The position numbers and the translations under genes are program-made. This document shows positions 7,948-16,401 of a stretch of DNA of 64,000 nt, piece after piece. This stretch comes from Collinsella phocaeensis (GTDB lineage Bacteria; Actinomycetota; Coriobacteriia; Coriobacteriales; Coriobacteriaceae): assembly GCF_900119895.1 (NCBI RefSeq), contig NZ_FQLR01000004.1:1426001-1490000 (forward strand). Reading direction: 5' to 3'. Under the pieces are notes generated by a model. The model searched no databases. It was not told where the DNA came from and was given only the letters and a program-made list of their open reading frames with translations. How positions within the stretch are numbered: position 1 is the first letter of the stretch; every line of letters begins with the position of its first letter.

Positions 7948-9087
7948 ATGAGCGATGAGATCGAAACGACGTCGGGCGCCGATGCGCCGCAGAAGGCTCC
8001 CGCAAGCCCTGCCGCAACCGAAACCGGCGGCACGGTATCCGATGTGTGGGAGATTCCCTGCACCTCGGCGCCCGAGGCATGCGGGGAGGCGGACGCCGAG
8101 GCCTGCGCCGGCGAGCCCGGCCACGCCCCCGTCACCGTGCCCGCCGAGGTCCCGGAGGACATCATGGCGACCATAGACTTCTCCGAGGTCGACCTCGACC
8201 CCGCCCTCACCAGCGCCCCGCACGCCGTCACCCCCATGGGGGTCCTGCCCATGGAGCCCTCCCCCATCGAGGGACATCTGCGCAAGGCCGCCATCCGCGT
8301 CCCCTACGAGATCGAGGAGGTCGGGGGCTTCACGCTCTTCGGCCGTCGCATCCAGTCCATGATCTACTCCACCGACGTGGCCGTCATCCGCAACTCGAAC
8401 GCCGACGCCGTGTTCGCGGTCTACCCGTTCACCGCCCAGCCCGCGATCACGCAGGCCCTGCTCACCGCCGCCGAGTGCCCCGTCTTCGTGGGCGTGGGCG
8501 GAGGCACCACCACCGGCAAGCGCTCGGTGCAGCTCGCCGCGGTATCTGAGATGCAGGGCGCGGCGGGCGTCATCGTCAACTCCCCCGCATCGCCCGAGAT
8601 GGTCGAGCAGATCGTCGCCATGGTCGACATCCCCGTGATCGCGACGGTCGTGCGCTGCGACGCCACCGCCCACGCGAAGGTGCGGGCGGGTGCGAAGATC
8701 CTGAACGTCGCCGCCGGCAAGGACACGCCGGAGGTGCTGCGCCAGCTGCGCGAGCACTATCCCAACATCCCGCTCATCGCCCCGGGCGGCAAGACCCCGG
8801 AATCCATCCGCGAGACCATCGCTGCCGGCGCCAACGCCATCATCTGGACGCCGCCCTCGGCGCAGATGCTCCAAGCCGACATGATGCTTCGCTACCGCAA
8901 GCAGGCAGACGCAGGCGAGGCGCCCGTCGTCTCGATCGACCCGGTTTCGGCAGGCGAGGTCAACCCGCTCGATAACGTCCGCCCCGACGTCGCCTTCCCC
9001 GACGAGGTCATCGAACGGGTCGCGGCGACCGCGGAGCGCGCCCAGAAGCGCCGCCGCCTGCTCTTCGCGCGCGGACGCAAACGCTAG
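7948..9087 (+). CDS. Conserved beta/alpha-barrel-like protein of unknown function
   Basis: A 379-residue protein. Residues 1-100 are an acidic, Ala/Pro-rich, probably disordered extension. The rest resembles a conserved Firmicutes family often labelled only hydrolase or barrel protein, with blocks such as NADAVFAVYPFTAQPAITQ, PVFVGVGGGTTTGKRSV, GAAGVIVNSPASPEM, AGAKILNVAAGKDTPEV, and APGGKTPESIRETIAAGANA ahead of a TPPS motif. The glycine-rich loops look like phosphate-binding loops of a TIM barrel, but no reaction is established. The ATG at 7948 follows GAGGAGG by 5 nt and fits better than upstream frames. The gene stands alone. Confidence 0.75.
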   Translation: MSDEIETTSGADAPQKAPASPAATETGGTVSDVWEIPCTSAPEACGEADAEACAGEPGHAPVTVPAEVPEDIMATIDFSEVDLDPALTSAPHAVTPMGVLPMEPSPIEGHLRKAAIRVPYEIEEVGGFTLFGRRIQSMIYSTDVAVIRNSNADAVFAVYPFTAQPAITQALLTAAECPVFVGVGGGTTTGKRSVQLAAVSEMQGAAGVIVNSPASPEMVEQIVAMVDIPVIATVVRCDATAHAKVRAGAKILNVAAGKDTPEVLRQLREHYPNIPLIAPGGKTPESIRETIAAGANAIIWTPPSAQMLQADMMLRYRKQADAGEAPVVSIDPVSAGEVNPLDNVRPDVAFPDEVIERVAATAERAQKRRRLLFARGRKR

Positions 9088-9179
9088 CGCACTCGGAGGC
9101 CGGCCTTGCGCGACCTCGACGCATCCCCGCGCTCATCGCAGAGGGGCCTCAGGCGCCGCCGTCGCGTCCGACGCCGATC

Positions 9180-9331
9180 TCTCACCCCCGAAGTGAGTGG
9201 CAGGCATCGGGAATATCGCACGAGGTGCCTCCTCAACGGTACTGAATGCAGCATCTTCCCAGATGGGCGCTCCATCGCAGTGGAGCGCCCATCCGCGTCT
9301 CAGGAACCATCCACTCACTTCAAGGGGTAGA
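9180..9331. repeat. 152-bp element with imperfect terminal inverted repeats (copy A)
   Basis: The left end carries CTCACCCCCGAAGTGAGTGG (from 9181). The right end (9311-9332) is the reverse complement of this with a few changes in the C-run. Inside is a perfect 10-bp hairpin, GGGCGCTCCA / TGGAGCGCCC. A second element with the same ends and almost the same length lies at 51859-52009. No coding frame is convincing, so this is a MITE-like non-autonomous repeat or a structured RNA locus. It fills most of the 342-bp gap between the barrel protein and the Rrf2 gene. Confidence 0.65.
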
Positions 9332-9429
9332 GCCCGAGATGCGCTTGCGAACGTGTCGACCAGGGGGCCGAAAAGGCACGTCGAGGTCGACGCCAGGCAG
9401 AGTCTGAAACGTGATGAGACGAAGGGCCC

Positions 9430-9900
9430 TCAGGCGTCCGCGCCCGGGTCCCCGGCGCCACCGAAGGCGGACGCATCGATATGGATGTCGAGCTCGGGCA
9501 CATGGGCCAGGTCGGCGAGCGAGACACCGTCGACGTACGCATCGATGGCGGCCTCGAGCCCCGTCCAGAACTTGACCGTGGAGCAGAGGTCCGCACGACC
9601 GCACGAGCCCTCGAGCCCGTCGCAGGCGACGGCGGCCGTGGAGCCCTCCGCCGCTCGCAGGATCTCGCCCGCGCTGATATCGCCCGCCGGGCGGGCGAGC
9701 ATGTAGCCGCCACCCTTGCCGCGCACGCTGCGCAGCAGGCCCGCGGCCATGAGCGGGCGGACGAGCTGCTCGAGATATTTGAGCGAGATGCTCTCGCGCT
9801 CGGCGACCTCGCGCAGGGCGATCTTGCCCTCATCGTCGCCGAACGCGGCGATGAAAATCATGAGGCGCAGCGCGTAGCGCCCCTTAGAGGAAATGAGCAC
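9430..9900 (-). CDS. Rrf2-family Fe-S-sensing transcriptional regulator (IscR/SufR-like)
   Basis: A 156-residue regulator with an N-terminal winged helix-turn-helix (ISSKGRYALRLMIFIA... LREVAERESISLKYLEQL). Three cysteines follow in CDGLEGSCGRADLC, close to the C-x5-C-x5-C cluster ligand set of IscR, so it likely binds a [2Fe-2S] cluster. The GTG at 9900 is preferred because GGGAGG lies just upstream; the longer frame to 9942 has no ribosome site. It is divergent from sufC across about 175 bp holding a promoter flanked by an inverted repeat. By family knowledge it should repress or tune suf expression according to Fe-S status. Confidence 0.88.
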   Translation of the reverse strand: MLISSKGRYALRLMIFIAAFGDDEGKIALREVAERESISLKYLEQLVRPLMAAGLLRSVRGKGGGYMLARPAGDISAGEILRAAEGSTAAVACDGLEGSCGRADLCSTVKFWTGLEAAIDAYVDGVSLADLAHVPELDIHIDASAFGGAGDPGADA

Positions 9901-9967
9901 GTCTGCCTCCCTCGATTCATGTCGGCGCCCCACGCGGCCCATGCCGTCGCTTAATCTTAGTGGAGCA

Positions 9968-10017
9968 CTCGGGTTAAAGCTTGACTCATGCGCGGTTCAT
10001 CTTATCCTTAATCCGAG
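9968..10017 (+). promoter_or_regulatory. suf promoter flanked by an inverted repeat (candidate Rrf2 operator)
   Basis: TTGACT (9981-9986) and TATCCT (10003-10008) are spaced 16 bp and point to sufC. The pair is bracketed by CTCGGGTTAA (9968-9977) and TTAATCCGAG (10008-10017), inverted repeats that match at 9 of 10 positions. Their placement over the -35 flank and -10/start region would let a dimer block the promoter. The neighbouring Rrf2 gene is the obvious candidate; no binding is proven. Confidence 0.5.
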
Positions 10018-10075
10018 AGAATTCCTAGAGATTAGCCGCCTCGGCTCTGATCGAACCATTCGAGAGGGGACCTCG

Positions 10076-10855
10076 ATGTCAACGAACCCGCTGCTCAGCA
10101 TCAACAACCTTACAGCATCCGTCGACGAGAAGACCATTCTGCACGGCATTGACCTCAATGTCGCGCCCGGCGAGACCCATGTCCTCATGGGCCCCAACGG
10201 CGCCGGCAAGTCCACCATGGGCCATGTCATCATGGGCGACCCGGTCTACACCGTGAACGAGGGCTCCATAACCTTCGACGGCGCCGATATCACCGAGCTC
10301 ACGCCCGACAAGCGCTCCCGCGCCGGCCTCTTCCTCTCCTTCCAGGCGCCCGTGGAGATCCCCGGCGTGCCGCTGTCCAGCTTCCTGCGCGCGCAGATCG
10401 CCGGGCGCCCCGGCCTCGAGATGCGCGGCAAGGAGTTCCGTCGCCGCGTGAAGGAGCTCGCCGCCGAGCTCAGCATGGACACCGCCTATCTCAACCGCGA
10501 GCTGGGTGTCGGCTTCTCCGGCGGAGAGAAGAAGAAGGTCGAGATGCTGCAGCTGCTGCTGCTCCAACCCAAGCTCGCCGTCCTCGACGAGACCGACTCG
10601 GGACTCGACGTCGATGCGCTCGGCGTGGTGTCGCGCGGCATGGACGCCTACCGCAAGGCCACCGACGGCTCGCTGATCATCATCACCCACAACACGCGCA
10701 TCCTCGAGCACCTCGAGGTCGACCGCGTCCACGTCATGGTCGACGGACGCATCGTCCGCGAAGACGACGCGTCCCTCATCCCCTGGATCGACGCGAACGG
10801 CTTCGACTCCTTCGAGCGCGAGGCCGCCGCGGCCGCCGCGGGCGAGACCCGCTAG
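10076..10855 (+). CDS. sufC: SUF system ATPase SufC
   Basis: A 259-residue ABC-type ATPase that drives Fe-S assembly on the SufBCD scaffold. Walker A is GPNGAGKST near residue 40, signature FSGGEKKK near 145, Walker B LAVLDETDSGLD (D-E-T-D is the SufC-specific form) and the switch ITHNTRIL. The ATG at 10076 follows GAGAGGGGACC. It is the first gene of sufC-B-D-S. The order C-B-D-S-U is the common one in Gram-positive bacteria. No membrane segment; it acts in the cytosol with SufB and SufD. Confidence 0.96.
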   Translation: MSTNPLLSINNLTASVDEKTILHGIDLNVAPGETHVLMGPNGAGKSTMGHVIMGDPVYTVNEGSITFDGADITELTPDKRSRAGLFLSFQAPVEIPGVPLSSFLRAQIAGRPGLEMRGKEFRRRVKELAAELSMDTAYLNRELGVGFSGGEKKKVEMLQLLLLQPKLAVLDETDSGLDVDALGVVSRGMDAYRKATDGSLIIITHNTRILEHLEVDRVHVMVDGRIVREDDASLIPWIDANGFDSFEREAAAAAAGETR

Positions 10856-10866
10856 GAGGTCCATCC

Positions 10867-12279
10867 ATGGCAAAGAACCGCACCGAGGTCGCGGACATCG
10901 ACCGCAGCCTCTACGATTTCTCCTACGGGGAGGAAGGCTTCGAGCGCCTGGACGCCGGCCTCACCCCCGACATCGTGACCGAGATATCGCAGCGCAAGAA
11001 CGAGCCGCGGTGGATGCTCGACCTGCGCCTCAAGTCCCTCGAGATCTACCATCGCATGCCCAACCCCACCTGGGGCCCCGGCATCGAAGGCCTCGACATG
11101 GACAACATCGTCACGTACGTGAAGCCCAACACCGAGCAGAAGAACGACTGGGACTCCGTGCCCGACGACATCAAGGACACCTTCGAGCGCCTGGGCATCC
11201 CCGAGGCCGAGCGCAGCTACCTGGCCGGCGTGGGCGCGCAGTACGACTCCGAGCTCGTGTACCACAACATGCAGGACACCGCCGCCAAGATGGGCATCGT
11301 CTACTCCGGCATCGAGGAGGCGCTGCACGAGCCCAAGTGGGAGGCGATCATCCGCGAGAAGTTCATGACGCTCATCCCGCCCACCGACCACAAGTTCGCC
11401 GCGCTGCACGGCGCCGTGTGGTCCGGCGGCTCCTTCGTCTACGTGCCGAAGGGCGTCAAGCTCGACTTCCCGCTGCAGAGCTACTTCCGCCTGAACGCCA
11501 AGGGCGCCGGCCAGTTCGAGCACACGCTCATCGTGGTCGAGGACGATGCCGACCTGCACTTCATCGAGGGCTGCTCCGCGCCCAAGTACAACGTCGCCAA
11601 CCTGCACGCCGGCGCCGTCGAGCTCTTCGTGGGCAAACGCGCCCACTTGCGCTACTCGACCATCGAGAACTGGTCGAAGAACATGTACAACCTCAACACC
11701 AAGCGCGCGCGATGCGAGGAGGAGGGCGAGATCGAGTGGATCTCGGGCTCCTTCGGCAGCCACGTGGGCTACCTCTACCCCATGAGCGTGCTCGCCGGCC
11801 GCAAGAGCCGCTCGAACTTCACCGGCATCACCTTCGCCGGCACCGGCCAGAACCTGGACACGGGCTGCAAGGTCGTGCTCGGCGCTCCGGACACCACCGC
11901 CACGGTCGAGACCAAGTCGATCTCCAAGGGCGGCGGCATCTCCACGTTCCGCAGTTCCATCGTGGCCACGCCGGCCGCTGAGGGCGCCGCAGCGAGCGTG
12001 TCCTGCCAATCGCTCATGCTCGACGACATCTCGCGCTCCGACACCATCCCGGCGATGGACATCCGAGCCAAGAACGTCGACATCGGCCACGAGGCCACGA
12101 TCGGCCGCATCGGCGACGACAAGATCTTCTACCTCATGAGCCGCGGCATCTCCGAGGAGGAGGCCCGCACCATGATCGTCAACGGATTTGCGAACCCCGT
12201 CTCCAAGGAGCTTCCCCTCGAGTACGCGGTCGAGATGAACAACCTGATCAAGCTCGAGATGGAAGGGGCGATCGGATAA
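10867..12279 (+). CDS. sufB: Fe-S scaffold protein SufB
   Basis: A 470-residue scaffold subunit on which nascent clusters form. Highly typical blocks are visible: YDFSYGEEGFERLDAGL near the start, FMTLIPPTDHKFAALHGAVWSGGSF mid-protein, IEGCSAPKYNVANLHAGAVEL, and the C-terminal FYLMSRGISEEEARTMIVNGF. It starts 11 bp after sufC with AGGAGG in the gap. A 145-bp intergenic stretch with a structured repeat (12312-12397) separates it from sufD, unusually long for this operon. Confidence 0.97.
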   Translation: MAKNRTEVADIDRSLYDFSYGEEGFERLDAGLTPDIVTEISQRKNEPRWMLDLRLKSLEIYHRMPNPTWGPGIEGLDMDNIVTYVKPNTEQKNDWDSVPDDIKDTFERLGIPEAERSYLAGVGAQYDSELVYHNMQDTAAKMGIVYSGIEEALHEPKWEAIIREKFMTLIPPTDHKFAALHGAVWSGGSFVYVPKGVKLDFPLQSYFRLNAKGAGQFEHTLIVVEDDADLHFIEGCSAPKYNVANLHAGAVELFVGKRAHLRYSTIENWSKNMYNLNTKRARCEEEGEIEWISGSFGSHVGYLYPMSVLAGRKSRSNFTGITFAGTGQNLDTGCKVVLGAPDTTATVETKSISKGGGISTFRSSIVATPAAEGAAASVSCQSLMLDDISRSDTIPAMDIRAKNVDIGHEATIGRIGDDKIFYLMSRGISEEEARTMIVNGFANPVSKELPLEYAVEMNNLIKLEMEGAIG

Positions 12280-12311
12280 TGGCCCCGCTACTGCAAAATG
12301 CTACGGCCTTT

Positions 12312-12397
12312 CACAGTGCCCCAGATTGGCGCAAAAGAGGAGCCCGCACGCCTCGCGTGCGGCGGGCGACGATTGAGCGCCAAGGTGGGGTGCTGTG
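12312..12397 (+). repeat. Structured ~86-nt element between sufB and sufD (copy 1 of 2)
   Basis: Outer arms at 12312-12332 and 12377-12397 pair at 17 of 21 positions: CACAG/CTGTG, CCCCA/TGGGG and TTGGCGC/GCGCCAA, interrupted by two 2-nt internal loops. An inner stem GCCCGCACGC / GCGTGCGGCGGGC is flanked by GAGGAG on the left and CGACGA on the right. A second copy at 46764-46855 has the same loops and flanks but different paired bases. Confidence 0.7.
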
Positions 12398-12424
12398 GGT
12401 GGCCGATGGGATGAGGTCGATAAA

Positions 12425-13687
12425 ATGAAGATGCCAGGTATGACCATCAAGCACGCATCCGCGATGCCCGCGCCCACCTGGAGCTGGCTCAAGATGAACA
12501 ACGTGAAGATCGAGATCCCCGACGGCCTGGAGCGCAACTGCCAGGTCGAGATCGACGCGGGCGATGCGCTCGACAACGCCGCGAGCTTCGAAGGCTCCGT
12601 GGCGAGCCTGCAGGAGCGCATGGACGCCGCGCGCGCCGAGGCGCCCGCCGACGGCCGCGCCATGATCGACGCCGCGACCGGGGCCGACCGCGGTGCCGAG
12701 AAGCTCGACGTCCCCGCGCTGTCCGCCTACGAGCACCGCGCCGTGCGTTCCGAGATCGCCTGCGATATCGCGAGCGATTTCGAGACCGGCGTGGGCACCG
12801 ATATACGCGCCTACCTCAACTTCCTCGCAGGCGGCACCGCCGTGCTCGCCGCCGAGGAGGACGAGGACGCCGAGGCCGCGATCCGCGTCACCACCCGTGC
12901 AGGCGAGGCGTCGGGCGCCAGCGTCGACATCGTCGCGGCGCCGAGGTCGACCTTCTCCGTCACGCTCTCCCTCGACAGCTCCGCCGACGCCCCCTCGTTC
13001 ATGGGATCCACCATGCGCGTGTTCGCCGACCGGGGCGCGCGCGTGGACATCACGGTGTACCTCACCGCCTCCGACGCCGTGACCTGCGTCGAGGACTCCG
13101 GCTTCGTGCTGGCAGAGGACGCGCGCGTGACCGTGCGCCATGTGGTGCTGGGCGGAGCCTTCACCGCGACGGGTCTTTCCGCCGACCTGCGCGGAGACCG
13201 CTCCCGCATCGACGTCGATACGAGCTATCTCGCCTCCGGCGCGCAGCAACGCGACTTCAACTACGTCATCCGACATCGCGGCCGCAAGACCGTCTCCAAC
13301 ATGGACGCCAACGGCGTACTCACCGGCATCTCGAAGAAGTGCCTGCGCGGCACCATCGACCTCGTCCACGGGGCCAAGGGCGCCGAGGGCAACGAGCGCG
13401 AGACCGTGCTGCTCGCGAGCAGGGGCGTGGACAACAAGACCATCCCCAACATCCTGTGCGACGAGGACGACGTCGCGGGCAACCACGGCGCCACCATCGG
13501 CCACGTGCGCCCAGAGCAGCTCTTCTACGCCGCCTGCCGCGGCCTGTCCCAGGAACAGACCGAGGCGCTGTTCCTGTCCGCGAAACTCGAGGACGCCGCC
13601 CTGCGCGCGCCCGACGAAGCCGTCCGCGCGAACGTCGTGCGTCTCGGCAACCAGATCATCCCGCATTTCGAGGAGGAGATCGCATGA
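12425..13687 (+). CDS. sufD: Fe-S assembly protein SufD
   Basis: A 420-residue SufB paralogue and partner in the SufBC2D complex. The C-terminal half carries the shared beta-helix features: LSADLRGDRSRIDVDTSYLA, GRKTVSNMDANGVL, NHGATIGHVRPEQLFYAACRGLSQEQTEALFL. The N-terminal region is more divergent, as usual. The ATG at 12425 has GAGG 8 nt upstream; the GTG at 12395 is possible but lies in the structured repeat. The stop overlaps the sufS start (ATGA), implying translational coupling. Confidence 0.93.
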   Translation: MKMPGMTIKHASAMPAPTWSWLKMNNVKIEIPDGLERNCQVEIDAGDALDNAASFEGSVASLQERMDAARAEAPADGRAMIDAATGADRGAEKLDVPALSAYEHRAVRSEIACDIASDFETGVGTDIRAYLNFLAGGTAVLAAEEDEDAEAAIRVTTRAGEASGASVDIVAAPRSTFSVTLSLDSSADAPSFMGSTMRVFADRGARVDITVYLTASDAVTCVEDSGFVLAEDARVTVRHVVLGGAFTATGLSADLRGDRSRIDVDTSYLASGAQQRDFNYVIRHRGRKTVSNMDANGVLTGISKKCLRGTIDLVHGAKGAEGNERETVLLASRGVDNKTIPNILCDEDDVAGNHGATIGHVRPEQLFYAACRGLSQEQTEALFLSAKLEDAALRAPDEAVRANVVRLGNQIIPHFEEEIA

Positions 13688-15027
13688 TCGATACCGAGAA
13701 CGTGACGTGCGACACCTGCACGGCTCCATCTGAATTCATCTTCGACGCATCCGACGAGATCAGCCGCGGCTGGCCGCGCGTCGACATCGACATCAACCCC
13801 TTCAAGGGCGATTTCCCCCTGCTCTCCCAGCACCCCGAGATCGCCTTCCTCGACAGCGGCGCCACCGCCCAGCGTCCGGCTTGCGTGCTCGAAGCCCAGA
13901 AGCGCTTTTACGAGACCATGAACGCCAACCCGCTGCGCGGCCTGTACTCCCTCTCCGTCGAGGCGACCGAGGCCATCGCGCGCGTCCGCGCCCAGATCGC
14001 AGGGCTCATCGGCGCCGTGGACGAACGCGGACGCGCCCGCGCGAATGAGATCGTCTTCTGCCGCAACGCCAGCGAGGCGCTGAATATCGTGGCGAAGGGC
14101 TTCGCGCCGCACGTGCTCGAACCCGGCGACGAGGTGGTCATCTCCATCATGGAGCATCATTCCAACCTCATTCCCTGGCAGCAGGTCTGCCGCGAGACGG
14201 GGGCGAAGCTCGTCTATCTCTACCCCACCAAGACCGGACGCATCACCGACGAGGAGATCGCCGCGAAGATCGGATCCAAGACCAAGATCGTTTCCTGCGG
14301 ACACATCTCCAACGTGCTCGGCGTCGAGAACCCCATCGCCAAGCTGGCCGCGGCGGCGCATGCCAACGGCGCGTACATGGTGGTCGACGCCGCCCAGTCC
14401 ATTCCCCACATGGCGCTGGATGTGAACGCCCTCGATGCGGACTTCCTCGCCTTCTCCGCCCATAAGGCCCTCGGCCCCATGGGCGTCGGCGTGCTTTGGG
14501 GGCGCCACGAGCTCCTCGACGCGACCGATCCCGTCTACACCGGCGGCGAGATGATCGATTCGGTAACCGAGCAGGACGCCGTCTGGGCACCCGTTCCCGA
14601 GAAGTTCGAGGCGGGCACGCAGGATGCCGCGGGCATCTACGCCACCGGCACCGCCCTTGACTACCTCGTGGACCGCGTGGGCTACGAGACCGTCCGAGAG
14701 CGCGAAGCGGCGCTCGTCCACTACGCGATGAGCCGCATGGTGGAGCTCCCCTACGTCGACATCATCGGTTCGATCTACTGGGACCAGCACCACGGCGCCA
14801 TCAGCTTCAACGTGCGCGGCATCCATCCGCACGACGTCGCAAGCATCATGGACATGGACGGCGTCTGCATCAGGGCGGGCCATCACTGCGCGCAGCCGCT
14901 CCTCACCTGGCTGGGCGTGGAGAACCTCGCCTGCTGCCGCTTGAGCGTTGCCTTCTACAACGACAAGCACGACATCGACCAGTTCATCGAAAGCCTCGAT
15001 CACGTCTGGCACGTCTTCAACGGATAG
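13684..15027 (+). CDS. sufS: Cysteine desulfurase SufS
   Basis: A 447-residue PLP enzyme that takes sulfur from cysteine for cluster assembly. The PLP lysine is in FSAHKALGPMG (K261) and the persulfide cysteine in RAGHHCAQPL (C402). MEHHSNLIPWQ and VDAAQSIPHM form the cofactor pocket. The short loop around C402 marks the group II (SufS/CsdA) type, which needs a partner such as SufU. The N-terminal 35 residues, containing three cysteines, are longer than in most homologues; a later start is possible but no better ribosome site is seen. Overlaps sufD by 4 nt. Confidence 0.95.
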   Translation: MIDTENVTCDTCTAPSEFIFDASDEISRGWPRVDIDINPFKGDFPLLSQHPEIAFLDSGATAQRPACVLEAQKRFYETMNANPLRGLYSLSVEATEAIARVRAQIAGLIGAVDERGRARANEIVFCRNASEALNIVAKGFAPHVLEPGDEVVISIMEHHSNLIPWQQVCRETGAKLVYLYPTKTGRITDEEIAAKIGSKTKIVSCGHISNVLGVENPIAKLAAAAHANGAYMVVDAAQSIPHMALDVNALDADFLAFSAHKALGPMGVGVLWGRHELLDATDPVYTGGEMIDSVTEQDAVWAPVPEKFEAGTQDAAGIYATGTALDYLVDRVGYETVREREAALVHYAMSRMVELPYVDIIGSIYWDQHHGAISFNVRGIHPHDVASIMDMDGVCIRAGHHCAQPLLTWLGVENLACCRLSVAFYNDKHDIDQFIESLDHVWHVFNG

Positions 15028-15045
15028 GCCGCACCGGGCGGAGAC

Positions 15046-15228
15046 GCCCGCCTCAGATTCGGGACAGGCACCGATTTGAGGCGGGCGATTTCGGGGTGAG
15101 AGCCTGCGTGCGCCCCTGCAAGTGCAGCTTTCGCTCCACGGCGCATGCCTCAAATTAATGCCTGCCCCCCTTCTGAGTACCATGCCTCCAGGAAGGCGCC
15201 TCAGAAAAGTGCCTGTCCCCTTTTTGAG
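15046..15228. repeat. Cluster of three REP-like hairpins between sufS and sufU
   Basis: Unit 1 (15046-15086) has a 10-bp stem GCCCGCCTCA / TGAGGCGGGC around GGGACAGGCACCG. Unit 2 (15149-15176) is degenerate. Unit 3 (15200-15228) runs CTCAGAAAAG...CTTTTTGAG around GTGCCTGTCCCC. The core GGGACAGGCACC is shared with copies at 55 and 56 kb. They separate sufU from sufS and could act as a partial terminator. Confidence 0.7.
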
Positions 15229-15263
15229 AGTTCGCCGAGGGCCAGCAGACGAAAGGAACCCCC

Positions 15264-15686
15264 ATGGGAAACCTCTACACCTCAACGACCTTCATGGAGC
15301 ACAGCTCCCACCCCGACTACAAGTACGAGATGGCCGCGCCCACCCATACGCACGACGGCATCAACCCGAGCTGCGGCGACGAGCTCACCCTCTCGCTGCG
15401 CGTGGAAGACGGCGTCGTCGAGGAGGCCGCGTTCACCGGCCACGGCTGCGCGATCAGCCAGGCGTCCGCCGACATCATGGCAGAGCTCATCACCGGCGAG
15501 AGCGTCGAGGAGGCCAAACGGCTCTCCGCGCTCTTCCTCGCCATGATCCGCGGCGAGGAGCTCTCCGAGGACGACTTCGAGGACCTCGACGAGGCCGCCC
15601 AGCTGAAAGACATCTCCCATATGCCTGCGCGCGTGAAGTGCGCCGAGCTGGCCTGGCGCACGCTCGACGGCATGCTGGCCGAATAG
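15264..15686 (+). CDS. sufU: SufU-type sulfur-transfer / scaffold protein
   Basis: A 140-residue SufU family protein. In Gram-positive bacteria SufU is a zinc protein that accepts persulfide sulfur from SufS. The three conserved cysteines are visible in NPSCGDEL, GHGCAISQ and VKCAELAW, with the extra helical insertion between the second and third that distinguishes SufU from IscU. AGGAACCCCC precedes the ATG at 15264. It follows sufS after 236 bp of REP hairpins, so it may be transcribed by read-through or from its own promoter. Confidence 0.93.
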   Translation: MGNLYTSTTFMEHSSHPDYKYEMAAPTHTHDGINPSCGDELTLSLRVEDGVVEEAAFTGHGCAISQASADIMAELITGESVEEAKRLSALFLAMIRGEELSEDDFEDLDEAAQLKDISHMPARVKCAELAWRTLDGMLAE

Positions 15687-15745
15687 CGCGACCACCCAAC
15701 ACGCGACCTGATATGAAGGGTCGCCATGCCACCATTGGAGCATCT

Positions 15746-16399
15746 TTGATCGAACAGGTCGCGACATATTTCACCGAGCACGGAGGGTCGTGGCTCCAGA
15801 TGCTCATGGAGCATCTGGCCATCAGCGGCATCGCCCTGCTCGCCGCAGCCGCGCTCGCCATCCCCCTCGGAGTCCTCTGCAGCTCGCGCGCTTGGACCGA
15901 GCGCGCGGCGACGGGCGTCGCCAGCGTGCTCCGCGTCGTCCCGAGCCTGGCCGTCCTCATCCTGTGCGTACCGTACCTCGGCGTCGGAACGCTTCCCGCG
16001 GTCGTCGCGCTCACCGTGCTCGCGATCCCGCCCATCCTCATCAACACGGCCGTCGCGTTCCGCGGCGTGCCCGCGAGCGCCCTCGAGGCGGGACGCGCCA
16101 TGGGGATGTCGCCCCTCCAGCTCTTCTGCACCGTGCGGGCACCGCTGGCGCTCCCCGTCGCGTTCGCGGGCGTCCGCACCGCCGCGAGCGAGGTCGTGGC
16201 CTCCGCATCCCTCGCCGCCTATATCGGCGCCGGCGGGCTCGGCGTCCTCATCTACACCGGAATCGGAGCCATGCGCTTCGACCTGCTGTGGATCGGCGGC
16301 CTCTCGGTCGCCGGCCTGTCCCTTGTCGTGAATCGCGCCCTCGCAGCCATCGACGCCCGCATGCGCCGCTGGCAGACCGTCGGAGCGCCCGCGCACTAG
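15746..16399 (+). CDS. OpuC-type glycine betaine/carnitine/choline ABC permease 1
   Basis: A roughly 217-residue membrane permease of the BPD_transp_1 family with five to six helices. The EAA-type coupling loop is ASALEAGRAMGMSPLQLFCTVRAPLALP, followed by AAYIGAGGLGVLIYTGI, both characteristic of OpuCB/OpuCD-type osmoprotectant importers. The start is uncertain: TTG at 15746 has GGAG 5 nt upstream, while ATG at 15713 lacks a ribosome site. It opens a four-gene set: permease, binding protein, ATPase, permease. A strong hairpin (16402-16437) lies between it and the binding-protein gene. Confidence 0.88.
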   Translation: MIEQVATYFTEHGGSWLQMLMEHLAISGIALLAAAALAIPLGVLCSSRAWTERAATGVASVLRVVPSLAVLILCVPYLGVGTLPAVVALTVLAIPPILINTAVAFRGVPASALEAGRAMGMSPLQLFCTVRAPLALPVAFAGVRTAASEVVASASLAAYIGAGGLGVLIYTGIGAMRFDLLWIGGLSVAGLSLVVNRALAAIDARMRRWQTVGAPAH

Positions 16400-16401
16400 C
16401 C

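Noticed and set aside
9481-9954. Plus-strand frame opposite the Rrf2 regulator
   Set aside because: Antisense shadow; the minus-strand gene has clear helix-turn-helix and cysteine motifs.
13525-15285. Long minus-strand frame opposite sufS
   Set aside because: Antisense shadow of a confidently identified gene; no recognisable protein features.
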